Shown one piece after another: positions 9,162 through 19,593 of a stretch of 53,466 bases of DNA (positions within the stretch are counted from its first letter, which is position 1; every line of letters starts with the position of its first letter). Source of the stretch: Bacteroidota bacterium (GTDB taxonomy: Bacteria > Bacteroidota > Bacteroidia > CAILMK01); contig JABDBQ010000015.1 of NCBI GenBank assembly GCA_013288555.1, forward strand, positions 1,181 to 54,646, read 5' to 3'. The position numbers were made by a program, and so were the translations under genes. The notes below the pieces were generated by a model. It did no database searches and was not told the DNA's origin. It saw only the letters and a program-made list of their open reading frames with translations.

Positions 9162-9635
9162 ATGAATCAAACATCGCCTATATCCATTGATTTTCAGTCC
9201 TTAAAAGAAAGGCTTTCGTCGCATGGACTAAAAGTAACCTCGCAACGGTTGATAATTTATCAGTGCCTGCTAATGTCTGATGATCATCCCTCTGCAGAAA
9301 TTATTTTTGAGAAAATCAGGGTTGATCATCCCAGTATATCTATCGGAACTGTGTATAAGACTATGGAAACCCTTGTTGAAGCTGGGCTAGCTAAAAAAGT
9401 TAAAACTGCAGATGATCTGCTCCGTTTTGATGCCAAAACCGGACATCATAATCATATCTACTGTAGCAATACAGATCAGATCATGGACTTTGATGACCCT
9501 GAACTGCAATCCATTCTTGAAGATTATTTCTCTAAAAGAGAGTTTAAGAATTTCCTGGTAACAGATTTTCAGTTACTGGTAAACGGGGAAATTCTTGACA
9601 AAGGGAAAAGAATCAAATTGAAACAATCAAAATAA
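9162..9635 (+). CDS. perR: PerR-type peroxide-sensing Fur-family repressor
   Basis: 157 aa. A winged helix at about 10-85 (GLKVTSQRLIIYQCL, SISIGTVYKTMETL) is followed by the dimerisation domain. The regulatory metal ligands of Bacillus PerR (H37, D85, H91, H93, D104) align with H42, D90, H96, H98 and D109, a constant shift of five; the Asp at the last site favours PerR over Fur. Three of the four structural-zinc cysteines are missing: C101 remains, but the partner positions are T104, N141 and I144. The dimer must be held without that zinc. katG and a peroxiredoxin gene follow, the usual PerR regulon. The operator before the gene suggests autorepression. Confidence 0.88.
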   Translation: MNQTSPISIDFQSLKERLSSHGLKVTSQRLIIYQCLLMSDDHPSAEIIFEKIRVDHPSISIGTVYKTMETLVEAGLAKKVKTADDLLRFDAKTGHHNHIYCSNTDQIMDFDDPELQSILEDYFSKREFKNFLVTDFQLLVNGEILDKGKRIKLKQSK

Positions 9636-9709
9636 TTAACCCATTGAGAATAAAGGGTCGAATTTTAAGCCAACAAATGTTATTAAGACTGGAAATTGAA
9701 GATATTTAA

Positions 9710-11950
<2,241 letters not shown>

Positions 11951-12011
11951 ACTCAGATCAGCATTTATCACTGCATTTAATTAAACCGGGATAACTTATT
12001 CGGGAGTCCAT

Positions 12012-12158
12012 ATTTTGATAATCCTGAACTGCAACCCCTTATTGAAGATTATTCTCCAAAAAGAAGTTTAAGAATTTCAGTAAAACAGATTACCTGTAGC
12101 AGGTAAAAGGGAAAATTCCTGACAATTGAAAAGCATTAAATTGAAACAATCTAAATAA
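12012..12158 (+). pseudogene. Decayed copy of the perR 3' end
   Basis: This stretch matches the last ~150 bases of perR (about 9485-9635) with several small deletions. Shared blocks include CCTGAACTGCAA, TTGAAGATTATT, AAGTTTAAGAATTTC, GGGAAAATTC and AAATTGAAACAATC, followed in both by an A(A/T)AATAATTAA end. In frame it reads FDNPELQPLIEDY and then shifts to a stop. It has no start and cannot be functional. It sits between katG and the peroxiredoxin gene, exactly where a second perR copy would end. Confidence 0.85.
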
Positions 12159-12166
12159 TTAATAAT

Positions 12167-12799
12167 ATGTCACTTGTAGGAAAAAAAGCGCCTCATTTTA
12201 AGGCAACTGCTGTTGTAAATGGCGGCGATTTTGAAGATAATTTTTCACTCAATCAATTCATTGGCAAAAAGTATGTGGTTTTCTTCTTTTACCCTCTCGA
12301 TTTCACTTTTGTTTGTCCAACAGAATTATTGGCTTTCCAGGACAAACTAGAAGAATTTGAAAAAAGGGATTGCGCCGTTATTGGATGTTCCGTAGATTCA
12401 AAATTCAGCCATTGGGCATGGTTAAATACGCCAACTGATAAAGGAGGCATACAGGGTGTAACCTACCCTATTGTTGCTGATCTATCCAAAACCATTTCAG
12501 ATAATTATGGTGTGCTCGCAGGCAGCTATGATTATAACGAAGAAGGTTTGATGGAATTCAACGGTGTACCACAGGCTTACAGAGGTTTATTTCTCATTGA
12601 TAAAGAAGGTGTTGTCCGTCATGAGGTTGTGAATGATTTTCCGCTTGGCCGCAATATTGATGAGGCACTCCGTATGCTTGAAGCTTTGTCTCATTTTGAA
12701 GAAAATGGTGAAGTTTGTCCTGCCAACTGGGAAGAAGGTGATGATGCCATGTTGGAATCACAAGAAAGTGTGAGCGGGTATATGGCTAAACACTGGTAG
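12167..12799 (+). CDS. Typical 2-Cys peroxiredoxin (AhpC/Prx1 type)
   Basis: 210 aa. The thioredoxin-fold peroxidase has the peroxidatic Cys at residue 50 in FTFVCPTE and the resolving Cys at residue 184 in EVCPANW, so it is a typical two-cysteine enzyme working as a dimer or decamer. It reduces hydrogen peroxide and organic peroxides in the cytoplasm, with electrons from thioredoxin or an AhpF-like partner, neither of which is in the window. It follows perR and katG in the same direction and completes the peroxide-defence block. The sequence just before its ATG derives from the old perR 3' end. Confidence 0.95.
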   Translation: MSLVGKKAPHFKATAVVNGGDFEDNFSLNQFIGKKYVVFFFYPLDFTFVCPTELLAFQDKLEEFEKRDCAVIGCSVDSKFSHWAWLNTPTDKGGIQGVTYPIVADLSKTISDNYGVLAGSYDYNEEGLMEFNGVPQAYRGLFLIDKEGVVRHEVVNDFPLGRNIDEALRMLEALSHFEENGEVCPANWEEGDDAMLESQESVSGYMAKHW

Positions 12800-12807
12800 A
12801 ATTTTAA

Positions 12808-12897
12808 GAGTGAGAAGTGAGAGGTAATAAGTGAGAAGTAAAATTACTTCTAATATTGTTCACGCTTCGCGCACCTCTTACTTCTCACTTCTTACTC
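12808..12897. repeat. Inverted pair of GAGAAGT-type repeats between convergent genes
   Basis: The left arm, 12808-12827 (GAGTGAGAAGTGAGAGGTAA), and right arm, 12878-12897, are complementary at 18 of 20 positions, with a 50-base loop holding another GTGAGAAGTA. It lies between the ends of the peroxiredoxin and retropepsin-like genes, where a fold could end transcription from both sides. Confidence 0.7.
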
Positions 12898-12906
12898 CTT
12901 TGCCTT

Positions 12907-13341
12907 TCATCTCTTATCCAGTTTCAGCACCTTATCCTTGTAGTCAATAACCGCATTAAAAGCTACGAGCAAATCACTACCAAAAACGCCCGCAATGGCA
13001 GGGATATCAATTTTTTTATAACTGCTGTTCACGTGGCTCAGGTCGATGATACCGGCCTCATAATCGGTCAGTTTAATTTTACCGATTTCCAGTTTTTTAA
13101 TAACAGCGGCAAAATTCTTTACTGAATTCGTCCCAAGTCCGGTGGCATTATCCTCATTTTCTTCTAAATCAATCCCTTTGTGTATTGACTTAATCGTTTC
13201 CAGGTCAAAAACGGTTCTGGATGCCCCTGTATCAAGAAGCATAAACACTTTTGTGCCATTCACTTTCAATTCAAGAAACACATGAAAGCCATCTTCCTGG
13301 ATTGGAATAATATATAGGGGGATATCGTTTGATTTTCGCAT
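12907..13341 (-). CDS. Retropepsin-like aspartyl protease family protein
   Basis: 144 aa, one domain. The active-site motif LLDTGASRTVFD lies at about 35-46, and the second flap-side motif GVFGSDLLVAFNAVIDY near the C-terminus is typical of bacterial single-domain retropepsin-like proteins, which would act as dimers. There is no signal peptide or membrane segment, so the protein should be cytoplasmic. Proteolytic activity is only inferred from the DTGAS triad. It converges with the peroxiredoxin gene. Confidence 0.82.
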   Translation of the reverse strand: MRKSNDIPLYIIPIQEDGFHVFLELKVNGTKVFMLLDTGASRTVFDLETIKSIHKGIDLEENEDNATGLGTNSVKNFAAVIKKLEIGKIKLTDYEAGIIDLSHVNSSYKKIDIPAIAGVFGSDLLVAFNAVIDYKDKVLKLDKR

Positions 13342-13347
13342 TTTTCA

Positions 13348-13375
13348 GGCGTTAAAAACCAGGCGTTAGGCGTTA
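13348..13375 (+). repeat. GGCGTTA short repeat, three copies
   Basis: GGCGTTA occurs at 13348-13354, 13362-13368 and 13369-13375, in the gap between the retropepsin-like gene and the mdh terminator. It is low-complexity intergenic sequence in the style of the GAGAAGT repeats. Confidence 0.6.
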
Positions 13376-13393
13376 ATGGTTTGAAACGAAAAA

Positions 13394-13421
13394 GGCTGAA
13401 GCAGATTAACATGCTTCAGCC
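13394..13421 (-). terminator. Rho-independent terminator of mdh
   Basis: The perfect 10-bp stem GGCTGAAGCA / TGCTTCAGCC with an 8-base loop lies 30 bases past the mdh stop. On the minus strand it is followed by TTTTTCGTTTC, giving the T-tract. Confidence 0.85.
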
Positions 13422-13450
13422 CATTTTCAAATTTTGAATCTTTTAATTTT

Positions 13451-14392
13451 TTAATTACTAGCAAGCATGGTATCCAAAACACCCATTACTTCTCTTACAG
13501 AAGTTGCAGAGGCGTTCAGCAATCCCATTTCAGCATCATTCAGCTTTAACTCAATGATTTGCTCTATACCTTTTCTGCCCAGTTTTACCGGCACGCCAAG
13601 ATATATATCTTTTAATCCGTATTGACCATTAAGCCAGGCACATACTGGAAATATTCTTTTCTGATCCATTAATATCGCCTCAACCATCTGTGCGGCAGAA
13701 GCACCGGGAGCTAACCATGCAGATGTTCCAAGCAGGTTCACAAGTTCTCCTCCCCCGCTTTTGGTACGGTTTACAATGGCTGTAAGTTTTTCATCACTTA
13801 TCATTTCGGTAACCGGTATTCCTGAAACCGTTGTGTATCTTGGCAGTGGTACCATTGTATCACCATGGCCGCCCATAAGTACCGCCTGGATGTCTCTTGG
13901 AGATACATTCAATTCTTCGGCAAGAAATGCGCGGTAACGGGCCGTATCAAGTACGCCTGCCATTCCGAATACCCTGCTGCTATCGATATTAGCCGTAAGA
14001 TAAGCGCAATATGTCATGACATCAAGTGGATTGGATACCACGATAATGATGGCATTGGGTGAATGTTCAATAACTGATTTTGTTACCGAATCCACGATTT
14101 TTGCATTGGTAGAAATAAGATCATCGCGACTCATGCCCGGTTTCCTAGGTAAGCCGGAAGTAATAACAACTACATCAGAGTCTTTGGTTTTTGAATAATC
14201 TCCGGTGGTACCAATCACTCTGGTATCGAACATATTTACCGGGGCAGTCTGCCAGATATCCAGCGCCTTGCCTTCAGCGAAATTTTCTTTGATGTCAACC
14301 AATATTACCTGGTTGGCAATTCCTTTCTGTGCCAATACATCAGCACAGGTTGCGCCAACATTTCCGGCGCCAATTACACTTACTTTGTTCAT
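13451..14392 (-). CDS. mdh: NAD-dependent malate dehydrogenase (LDH-like type)
   Basis: 313 aa from the ATG at 14392; an in-frame TTG upstream at 14434 would add 14 unrelated residues and is rejected. It interconverts malate and oxaloacetate in the TCA cycle. The NAD fold starts KVSVIGAGNVGATCA, the substrate loop contains PRKPGMSRDDL (Arg pair selecting a dicarboxylate) and the catalytic His is in MGGHGDTMVPL. The gene is monocistronic, with its own -7 element and terminator. Confidence 0.96.
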   Translation of the reverse strand: MNKVSVIGAGNVGATCADVLAQKGIANQVILVDIKENFAEGKALDIWQTAPVNMFDTRVIGTTGDYSKTKDSDVVVITSGLPRKPGMSRDDLISTNAKIVDSVTKSVIEHSPNAIIIVVSNPLDVMTYCAYLTANIDSSRVFGMAGVLDTARYRAFLAEELNVSPRDIQAVLMGGHGDTMVPLPRYTTVSGIPVTEMISDEKLTAIVNRTKSGGGELVNLLGTSAWLAPGASAAQMVEAILMDQKRIFPVCAWLNGQYGLKDIYLGVPVKLGRKGIEQIIELKLNDAEMGLLNASATSVREVMGVLDTMLASN

Positions 14393-14431
14393 TTCTTTGT
14401 ACTTAAGATTTAGAGAAACATAAAACGGGTA

Positions 14432-14439
14432 CAAAAGTA
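14432..14439 (-). promoter_or_regulatory. -7 element (TACTTTTG) for mdh
   Basis: On the minus strand TACTTTTG fits TAnnTTTG and ends 39 bases before the mdh ATG. This supports the ATG start at 14392, since the alternative TTG overlaps this element. Confidence 0.6.
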
Positions 14440-14703
14440 GCTACAAATCGGCAGGATTTTCAGCGACTAACAAAATAACTTCTGGTTTTTAAAAATAAGT
14501 TTCAATCACACCTATCGGTATGAAAAAATGATGTCAAGAATCATGGAAATCATATACCTAATAACTTTACCTATTATATTAAACACCTTTTTTGGAGAAA
14601 AGTTTAATCAAGGCATGTTAAATATTTGTACAAACTTTTTTACTGCATTTTATAACAATTAAACGTATGACATGTTAGTATAGGAATATATGACATTTGT
14701 CAT

Positions 14704-14732
14704 TTTGTGTTTGTGCGGATTTCATAATTTTG
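14704..14732 (+). promoter_or_regulatory. Complete Bacteroidota promoter for the acidic small protein
   Basis: TTTG (14704-14707), a 17-base spacer, then TAATTTTG (14725-14732). Both halves of the TTTG/TAnnTTTG promoter are present, 30 bases before the ATG. Confidence 0.65.
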
Positions 14733-14762
14733 TCTGATAAAATGAATTAATACTTTAATACT

Positions 14763-15035
14763 ATGTATAAATATATCGGTCGTAATGAAGAAACGGAAAC
14801 AGCTTTTGAAAAGATGTTTTCAACAGAGACAGATGCGTTGCAGTTTGGTTTAGACAAAATAGCTGTATATCCTGATTATGAAGTTATTTCATGGGAAAAC
14901 GGGATTGACAAAACAGATATTGAACCAGAACTCGGCGCTGAATACGATGTAGAAGAAGAACTGGAAGAAATGGGCCTCGACGATGAAGGCCAGGAAGGCT
15001 TCGACTGGTCAGACGAAAGCGCTGAAAATGATTGA
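14763..15035 (+). CDS. Small acidic protein of unknown function
   Basis: 90 aa, not recognised. The first half is mixed (YKYIGRNEETETAF, TDALQFGLDKI), while the last ~40 residues are almost all Glu, Asp, Gly and Ser (DVEEELEEMGLDDEGQ). There is no signal peptide, cysteine or membrane segment, so it should be a soluble cytoplasmic protein with a probably unstructured acidic tail. A full promoter lies upstream and the start ATG is clear. It converges with the next gene, 9 bp away. The promoter is the main support for its reality. Confidence 0.65.
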   Translation: MYKYIGRNEETETAFEKMFSTETDALQFGLDKIAVYPDYEVISWENGIDKTDIEPELGAEYDVEEELEEMGLDDEGQEGFDWSDESAEND

Positions 15036-15044
15036 GGGGAATTA

Positions 15045-17105
15045 TCATTCTTTCAGAACAGGCCACACATAAACCTTGTCATTGACAATTATTTTAATAA
15101 AATAGATACCTGGGGAAAGACCGAATTTATCAGCATAGAAAATATATGTGTTTGATCCGGAAAATTGCAACGCGTTTACAAGTGCCGTAATACGCTTACC
15201 AATGGCATCATATACGTCAATTTGTATCATCGAATTTTGACTTAAATTGATCTGGATATGCGTCGTTGTTTCGAAAGGATTCGGAAAAATATTGATGTTG
15301 AAAATATTGCATGGAATTGCAGTTATTTTTATGCTGTCATGATACGTACCACAGGCATTTTGAAGGCTGGCCCGATATATTCCCGGCTTAGAAACCGTAA
15401 AGGTTTTAGTTACTGTCGAATCATTCCAGGTCATAAGTCCGTGAATAGAATCCAGGTTTATTTTAAAGGGTACTGTTTCGCAGATGGTGGTATCATCCGG
15501 CAAAAATTTTTTTGCGGTATAGAAATGGTCATATTTAATTGTAAATGAATCCGTTTCCTGAAGGTTGTGATACTGGAAATGCACCCAGTATTTTCCAGCT
15601 TTTGAGATTGTTATTTGCTGGGTGGTATCTCCGGTTGACCATAAATGGCTTGAAGTCGGATTGCCTGAATTAAGGTTTATGGAACTACCCGCACATATAG
15701 TAGTATCGTGCACCCGGTGTACAAAAGGGCTATTAATGCAAATGGCCCTTTTAAAGACCTCATCATATCCATAGATGTCTGTTACAACCAGCCGAACCGT
15801 ATCAGCGCCAAAAGGATAGATATGTGTAACAAATGCCCCCGTATCATGGTTCAGGGCTCCAGATCCAGCATCACCGAAGTTCCATTTGTATTTATACCCA
15901 GACCTGGCGTCATTATAAGACAGCCTGATTTGAAAAGCATTGTAGGCGTCTGTATCTATTGAAAATGAAGGCCAGAAACCGTGTCGGGTGAGAAACGGGG
16001 AGTAATCAAGATCATCTAAACCAAAGTGGGAAAACGTATTACTAAGTTCATAATTACAACCAAGGCCCATACTGTCTGACCTGTTTATTGAGCCAAAACC
16101 ATTATTTCCCAAAACATATAATTTCATATCAGAACCCTCAAATAAATCTGCCACAACATCGGAAATATGCACCTTCGATTTATTGATGACAGATGGATTA
16201 TCAGAACTGACGTCATACTGATTTAGGCCATAACTATCTACTGCAAAGTATAGTTTTTTGCTATCGGGAGATAAAGCTGCATGAGAAAAGCCTGATGTAC
16301 CAATATTTTTGATTGAAAACGCTGCAAAATCTATGATATTTAAAAATTGACCCTTGCTGTTATCAAAGTCTATTGCAGCTATTGCCACTGTATCAGATGT
16401 CAATAATGTCGCTGTATAAAGTTTACTTTCATCCGGGCTAAACCGATATGTATTAATAGAATAGCTACTGTACATATGCAAAAATTGCGAGTTCGAGTAT
16501 GGAGAAACAATTGCGTTTTTATGAAGGCCTGAGCTATCAACGGAATAAGCATAGAAATTATTTCCATCCATAAATGACAACCAATAGTCTTCTTTATTAC
16601 GCTGTTTGGTGGCTGCGCAAAAATATTCATTTGCGGCAAAACTGCCATTCTGTGAAACAGTTTTTAACTTATTGTTATAGACACAATAATTCTTAGACTG
16701 GTTATTTGCATCGCCATTATTGAATTTATTGTAAATGATATAGTAATCATCATAATGCCCCGGATACGGGACAATCAATACGTATTCACCAAGATAATAA
16801 ATATAAGTATTGTCAAACTTTAAAATGGATATGCCATTGGCATCATATATTTCTCCATTGTTGACATAAAATAATAGATTTCCAGAAGTATCAGATATAG
16901 AATATGCAACGCCAAACCCAAAATTGCCTTGTATCAATTCAGCGCCATTGCAGCCAAAGTGCATGAAGCTAATTTCTTCTTGGTTATTAAAATTATTCAA
17001 TGCCAAATTTGCTCCTTCCATTTGCCCATATGAAGTATGGATTCCAAAAATGAAGACAAAGAAAAACTGGATTGGCAAATTTCTTTTCAAAATGGTTTTA
17101 TTCAA
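15045..17105 (-). CDS. Secreted beta-propeller/PKD protein with T9SS type A sorting domain
   Basis: 686 aa. The signal peptide (IQFFFVFIFGIHTSYGQ) ends at about residue 28. Residues about 50-375 have repeats of the kind seen in WD40/PQQ-like propellers (SGNLLFYVNNG, FSPDESKLYTA, LSPDSKKLYFAVDS). A PKD-like repeat with YKWNFGDAGSG follows (about 400-450), then Ig-like segments (CAGSSINLNSG, LWSTGDTTQQITI), and a T9SS type A sorting domain from IFPNPFETTT to the end. No ATG lies before the signal peptide; TTG at 17105 is the likely start. It is probably a surface or secreted structural protein; no catalytic motif is seen. Confidence 0.83.
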   Translation of the reverse strand: MNKTILKRNLPIQFFFVFIFGIHTSYGQMEGANLALNNFNNQEEISFMHFGCNGAELIQGNFGFGVAYSISDTSGNLLFYVNNGEIYDANGISILKFDNTYIYYLGEYVLIVPYPGHYDDYYIIYNKFNNGDANNQSKNYCVYNNKLKTVSQNGSFAANEYFCAATKQRNKEDYWLSFMDGNNFYAYSVDSSGLHKNAIVSPYSNSQFLHMYSSYSINTYRFSPDESKLYTATLLTSDTVAIAAIDFDNSKGQFLNIIDFAAFSIKNIGTSGFSHAALSPDSKKLYFAVDSYGLNQYDVSSDNPSVINKSKVHISDVVADLFEGSDMKLYVLGNNGFGSINRSDSMGLGCNYELSNTFSHFGLDDLDYSPFLTRHGFWPSFSIDTDAYNAFQIRLSYNDARSGYKYKWNFGDAGSGALNHDTGAFVTHIYPFGADTVRLVVTDIYGYDEVFKRAICINSPFVHRVHDTTICAGSSINLNSGNPTSSHLWSTGDTTQQITISKAGKYWVHFQYHNLQETDSFTIKYDHFYTAKKFLPDDTTICETVPFKINLDSIHGLMTWNDSTVTKTFTVSKPGIYRASLQNACGTYHDSIKITAIPCNIFNINIFPNPFETTTHIQINLSQNSMIQIDVYDAIGKRITALVNALQFSGSNTYIFYADKFGLSPGIYFIKIIVNDKVYVWPVLKE

Positions 17106-17126
17106 GGTTTCAGCAATTAATTAATA

Positions 17127-17158
17127 AGACCTGTAAGGTTTTAAAACCTTACAGGTCT
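17127..17158. repeat. Perfect 32-bp palindrome between two cargo genes
   Basis: The arms AGACCTGTAAGGTTTT (17127-17142) and AAAACCTTACAGGTCT (17143-17158) are exactly complementary with no loop. It lies just after the stop of the glycine-rich gene and 22 bases before the start of the next gene on the same strand. It could end transcription or be a REP-like dispersed element. Confidence 0.8.
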
Positions 17159-17175
17159 ATAAAATATACGCTCTT

Positions 17176-19593
17176 TTATTGCCCGGTTATAATGAAAATC
17201 TTTTTATAGGAGATGCCGTCATGCAACAAAGTTACAATATAGCTGCCGGGTTTCCAGCCGCTTATCCCAATATTAACATTATTATCCCCCGAGGGAACGT
17301 TCATCGTTTTTTCATATAGTTGCCTGCCCAACATATCTGTAACGGTAATGGAATAGGCTTGTATTCCATCAGCATTGAAGGTAGCGTATACGGAATTCCC
17401 ACCCGGAGCATTCATCAATTGAAGGTTTGTCACCTTATTCAAAGAATCAATAATGTATTGGTCGTTTGGTTTAATGACAATCGGCCCATAAGGTTGGGTG
17501 GAAATCTGCAATGCAAGTTCCTGATGTATTTCAGCACTAGTCTTGCTCCCGCTGTCAGCAGTACTAAAAGTATAACCGTTTCTGGGCGTAGATGAGCTGT
17601 CACCACCAGCGCAAAATGAGCAGGTTGAAGAGCAGATCAGTGTATCTTTGAGGCTATCGGTATAGAGATTGCTTGTCCAAACTCTGCACGTACCAATGGT
17701 TATGATTCCTTTGCAAAAAAAACCACCATTATAATGACTCGCAGCAGTACCCCATCCTACCCATCTTGGCGGAGTTGAAGGATCTACGGTTCCGGTAGGT
17801 GTAGCGATACTTGTGAAAAAAGATGTGGTATTGCAACTGAGCGGGCATTTAAACAAAGTGTCATTGATTAAACCACGCTGGGTGCATGAAGCTGTTGTGA
17901 TAATATGGTCACTTTCTGCAAAAAGAATATCAGAATTTTTATAAGCCTTGATATCCGTATCGGATGTATTGGTATAATGAATGACCGAGCCGATGGTTGT
18001 TCTTGAATTCATCCTGGCCAGTATCCTGAAAGCATCAAAGCAATCGCAAACGGTATCTATTCCCTTTTCGGTTGTTGTTGCGTAAACAGGATGACACAAC
18101 GCAGTATCAAAAGATGGGGCGCAAATGCTAAGTTCAGTGCCATGGCTGCCATGTATGCCTTGTCTGCCCATTTTTGACCCTGTTGTGCCAGGACCGCCGG
18201 GGCCGCCGGTAGCAATTACATTGCTCCCGGTAGCGTTATTTGTTGCATTGTATACGATCCAGACAAAGCCAGCATCTCCGCCTTTGCCACTACGACCACC
18301 ATCGGCACCATTGCCCTGACATCCTTCTACGCCACCGCCTCCTGCAGGATATATGCTGGCACCTGAAATATACATATTCGCTCCGTTACCACCATCACCA
18401 CCCTTACCAGCAGAATCAAGAGGAGAAGCGCTGGTTGCCTCCATGTTTGAATAATATGTATGACCAAATATATACCCATCGCCTTTCGCGCTGAAAACCT
18501 GGTTGTTTGATGTGTTGATATTTATGTTTGCAGCATGCACATACACAAAGCCGCCCCCACGTGCACCCATGCCACCTGCACCTCCGACAGCATCACCAAT
18601 TGTCGGTGCACCTGCTCCGGTGGTTGGCGCAGATTGGCCTGCCACATGTGCACCACCACCTCCGCCGCCATATCCTCCGGCACCGGCGCCCTGTCCCCCA
18701 TATCCGCCAGCGCTTGAATTACCTAAACTTATGTATTTTGTTGTCCAATTTGCTGATGGATATGTCGTACCAGGATAGCCGGCATGGGGACCCGATCCCC
18801 AATTTTGCGAGGCCCCATAGCCACCATTTCCACCATAATGCGTTCCACTGCAATTGCCGGCAACATTGTCGCCATAATCTATATACGGTATATTTAAATA
18901 TACACTCCAGGGGAACGGCGTAAGAGAAGCGTTGCTTGCATTACCGCCTCCTGCCGCACCTCCTGATCCTGTGGTACCGATAATACTGGAAGCAGGTGCT
19001 CCAGTAGCGCCACCACCGTTAAATACGGCTGGCCAGCCACAGTAATCTGCGTTTACCTGACCATTATATCCACTTTGGATCAGTGTATCACTGCAATAAA
19101 ACATGCATATCCCACCAGTACCTTCTACAGAATCCCACGGTGCACATGTAATATTATAATTGCCTGTCCAGTTCGTCAGATATACATTCGTCCATTCATG
19201 TATCAATACAATTTCAGTCAAGTGAGCAGATATAGTTGTAGAAATATTAGAAAACAATCTGTCAAGGGTAATTGTGGCAAGGTATGGATATGAAGGCGAA
19301 TATGTTACGCTCTGGATTTTTGCCAAATCGTAGTTTCGAAAGCCAGGGGGCATGCCGAAATCAACGATAATTGCTTTGGTATTGTAGCCACCATTCATAG
19401 AAGGGTCCCATCTGGTTGAACCAGCCCCAACTACACTACCAACATCTATAGTGAGCACTGTATTAGAGCCGATATTCGTAATGGCAGTTACTCTGGCCCG
19501 ACAGTCATCCGCAGGATAATTTACTGTTCCCCCCGTAGGCATTAAATAGTACATTATCATGGCCGGTACCAAAATTATCCCAGCTTTGGGCAA
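17176..19593 (-). CDS. Glycine-rich T9SS cargo protein, main body of a frameshifted gene
   Basis: The frame is open for about 805 codons, but its first residues, up to the G-run at 19529-19534, are out-of-frame shadow. The true sequence joins the signal-peptide fragment at 19505-19789. A central region (about 190-500) is rich in Gly, Ala, Ser and Asn with GGxGG and GGAGG runs, such as GGDGGNGANMYISG and GKGGDAGFVWIVYN, reminiscent of bacterial Gly-rich beta-helix or adhesive proteins. A cysteine-rich stretch follows (about 500-660). The end, from about 725 (TVTDMLGRQLYEKTM to YKKIFIITGQ), is a T9SS type A sorting domain. The role is probably a surface matrix protein; no enzymatic motif is recognised. 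Confidence 0.75.
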   Translation of the reverse strand: MPKAGIILVPAMIMYYLMPTGGTVNYPADDCRARVTAITNIGSNTVLTIDVGSVVGAGSTRWDPSMNGGYNTKAIIVDFGMPPGFRNYDLAKIQSVTYSPSYPYLATITLDRLFSNISTTISAHLTEIVLIHEWTNVYLTNWTGNYNITCAPWDSVEGTGGICMFYCSDTLIQSGYNGQVNADYCGWPAVFNGGGATGAPASSIIGTTGSGGAAGGGNASNASLTPFPWSVYLNIPYIDYGDNVAGNCSGTHYGGNGGYGASQNWGSGPHAGYPGTTYPSANWTTKYISLGNSSAGGYGGQGAGAGGYGGGGGGAHVAGQSAPTTGAGAPTIGDAVGGAGGMGARGGGFVYVHAANININTSNNQVFSAKGDGYIFGHTYYSNMEATSASPLDSAGKGGDGGNGANMYISGASIYPAGGGGVEGCQGNGADGGRSGKGGDAGFVWIVYNATNNATGSNVIATGGPGGPGTTGSKMGRQGIHGSHGTELSICAPSFDTALCHPVYATTTEKGIDTVCDCFDAFRILARMNSRTTIGSVIHYTNTSDTDIKAYKNSDILFAESDHIITTASCTQRGLINDTLFKCPLSCNTTSFFTSIATPTGTVDPSTPPRWVGWGTAASHYNGGFFCKGIITIGTCRVWTSNLYTDSLKDTLICSSTCSFCAGGDSSSTPRNGYTFSTADSGSKTSAEIHQELALQISTQPYGPIVIKPNDQYIIDSLNKVTNLQLMNAPGGNSVYATFNADGIQAYSITVTDMLGRQLYEKTMNVPSGDNNVNIGISGWKPGSYIVTLLHDGISYKKIFIITGQ

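Larger units (their letters stand above)
14393..14762. other. 370-bp divergent intergenic region between mdh and the acidic small protein
   Basis: AT-rich sequence with promoter-like elements at both ends, which are listed separately. No gene or strong repeat is seen in the middle. Confidence 0.6.

Noticed and set aside
18125-18923. Pro- or His-rich frames opposite the Gly-rich gene
   Set aside because: They are mirror readings of GGN codons on the other strand.
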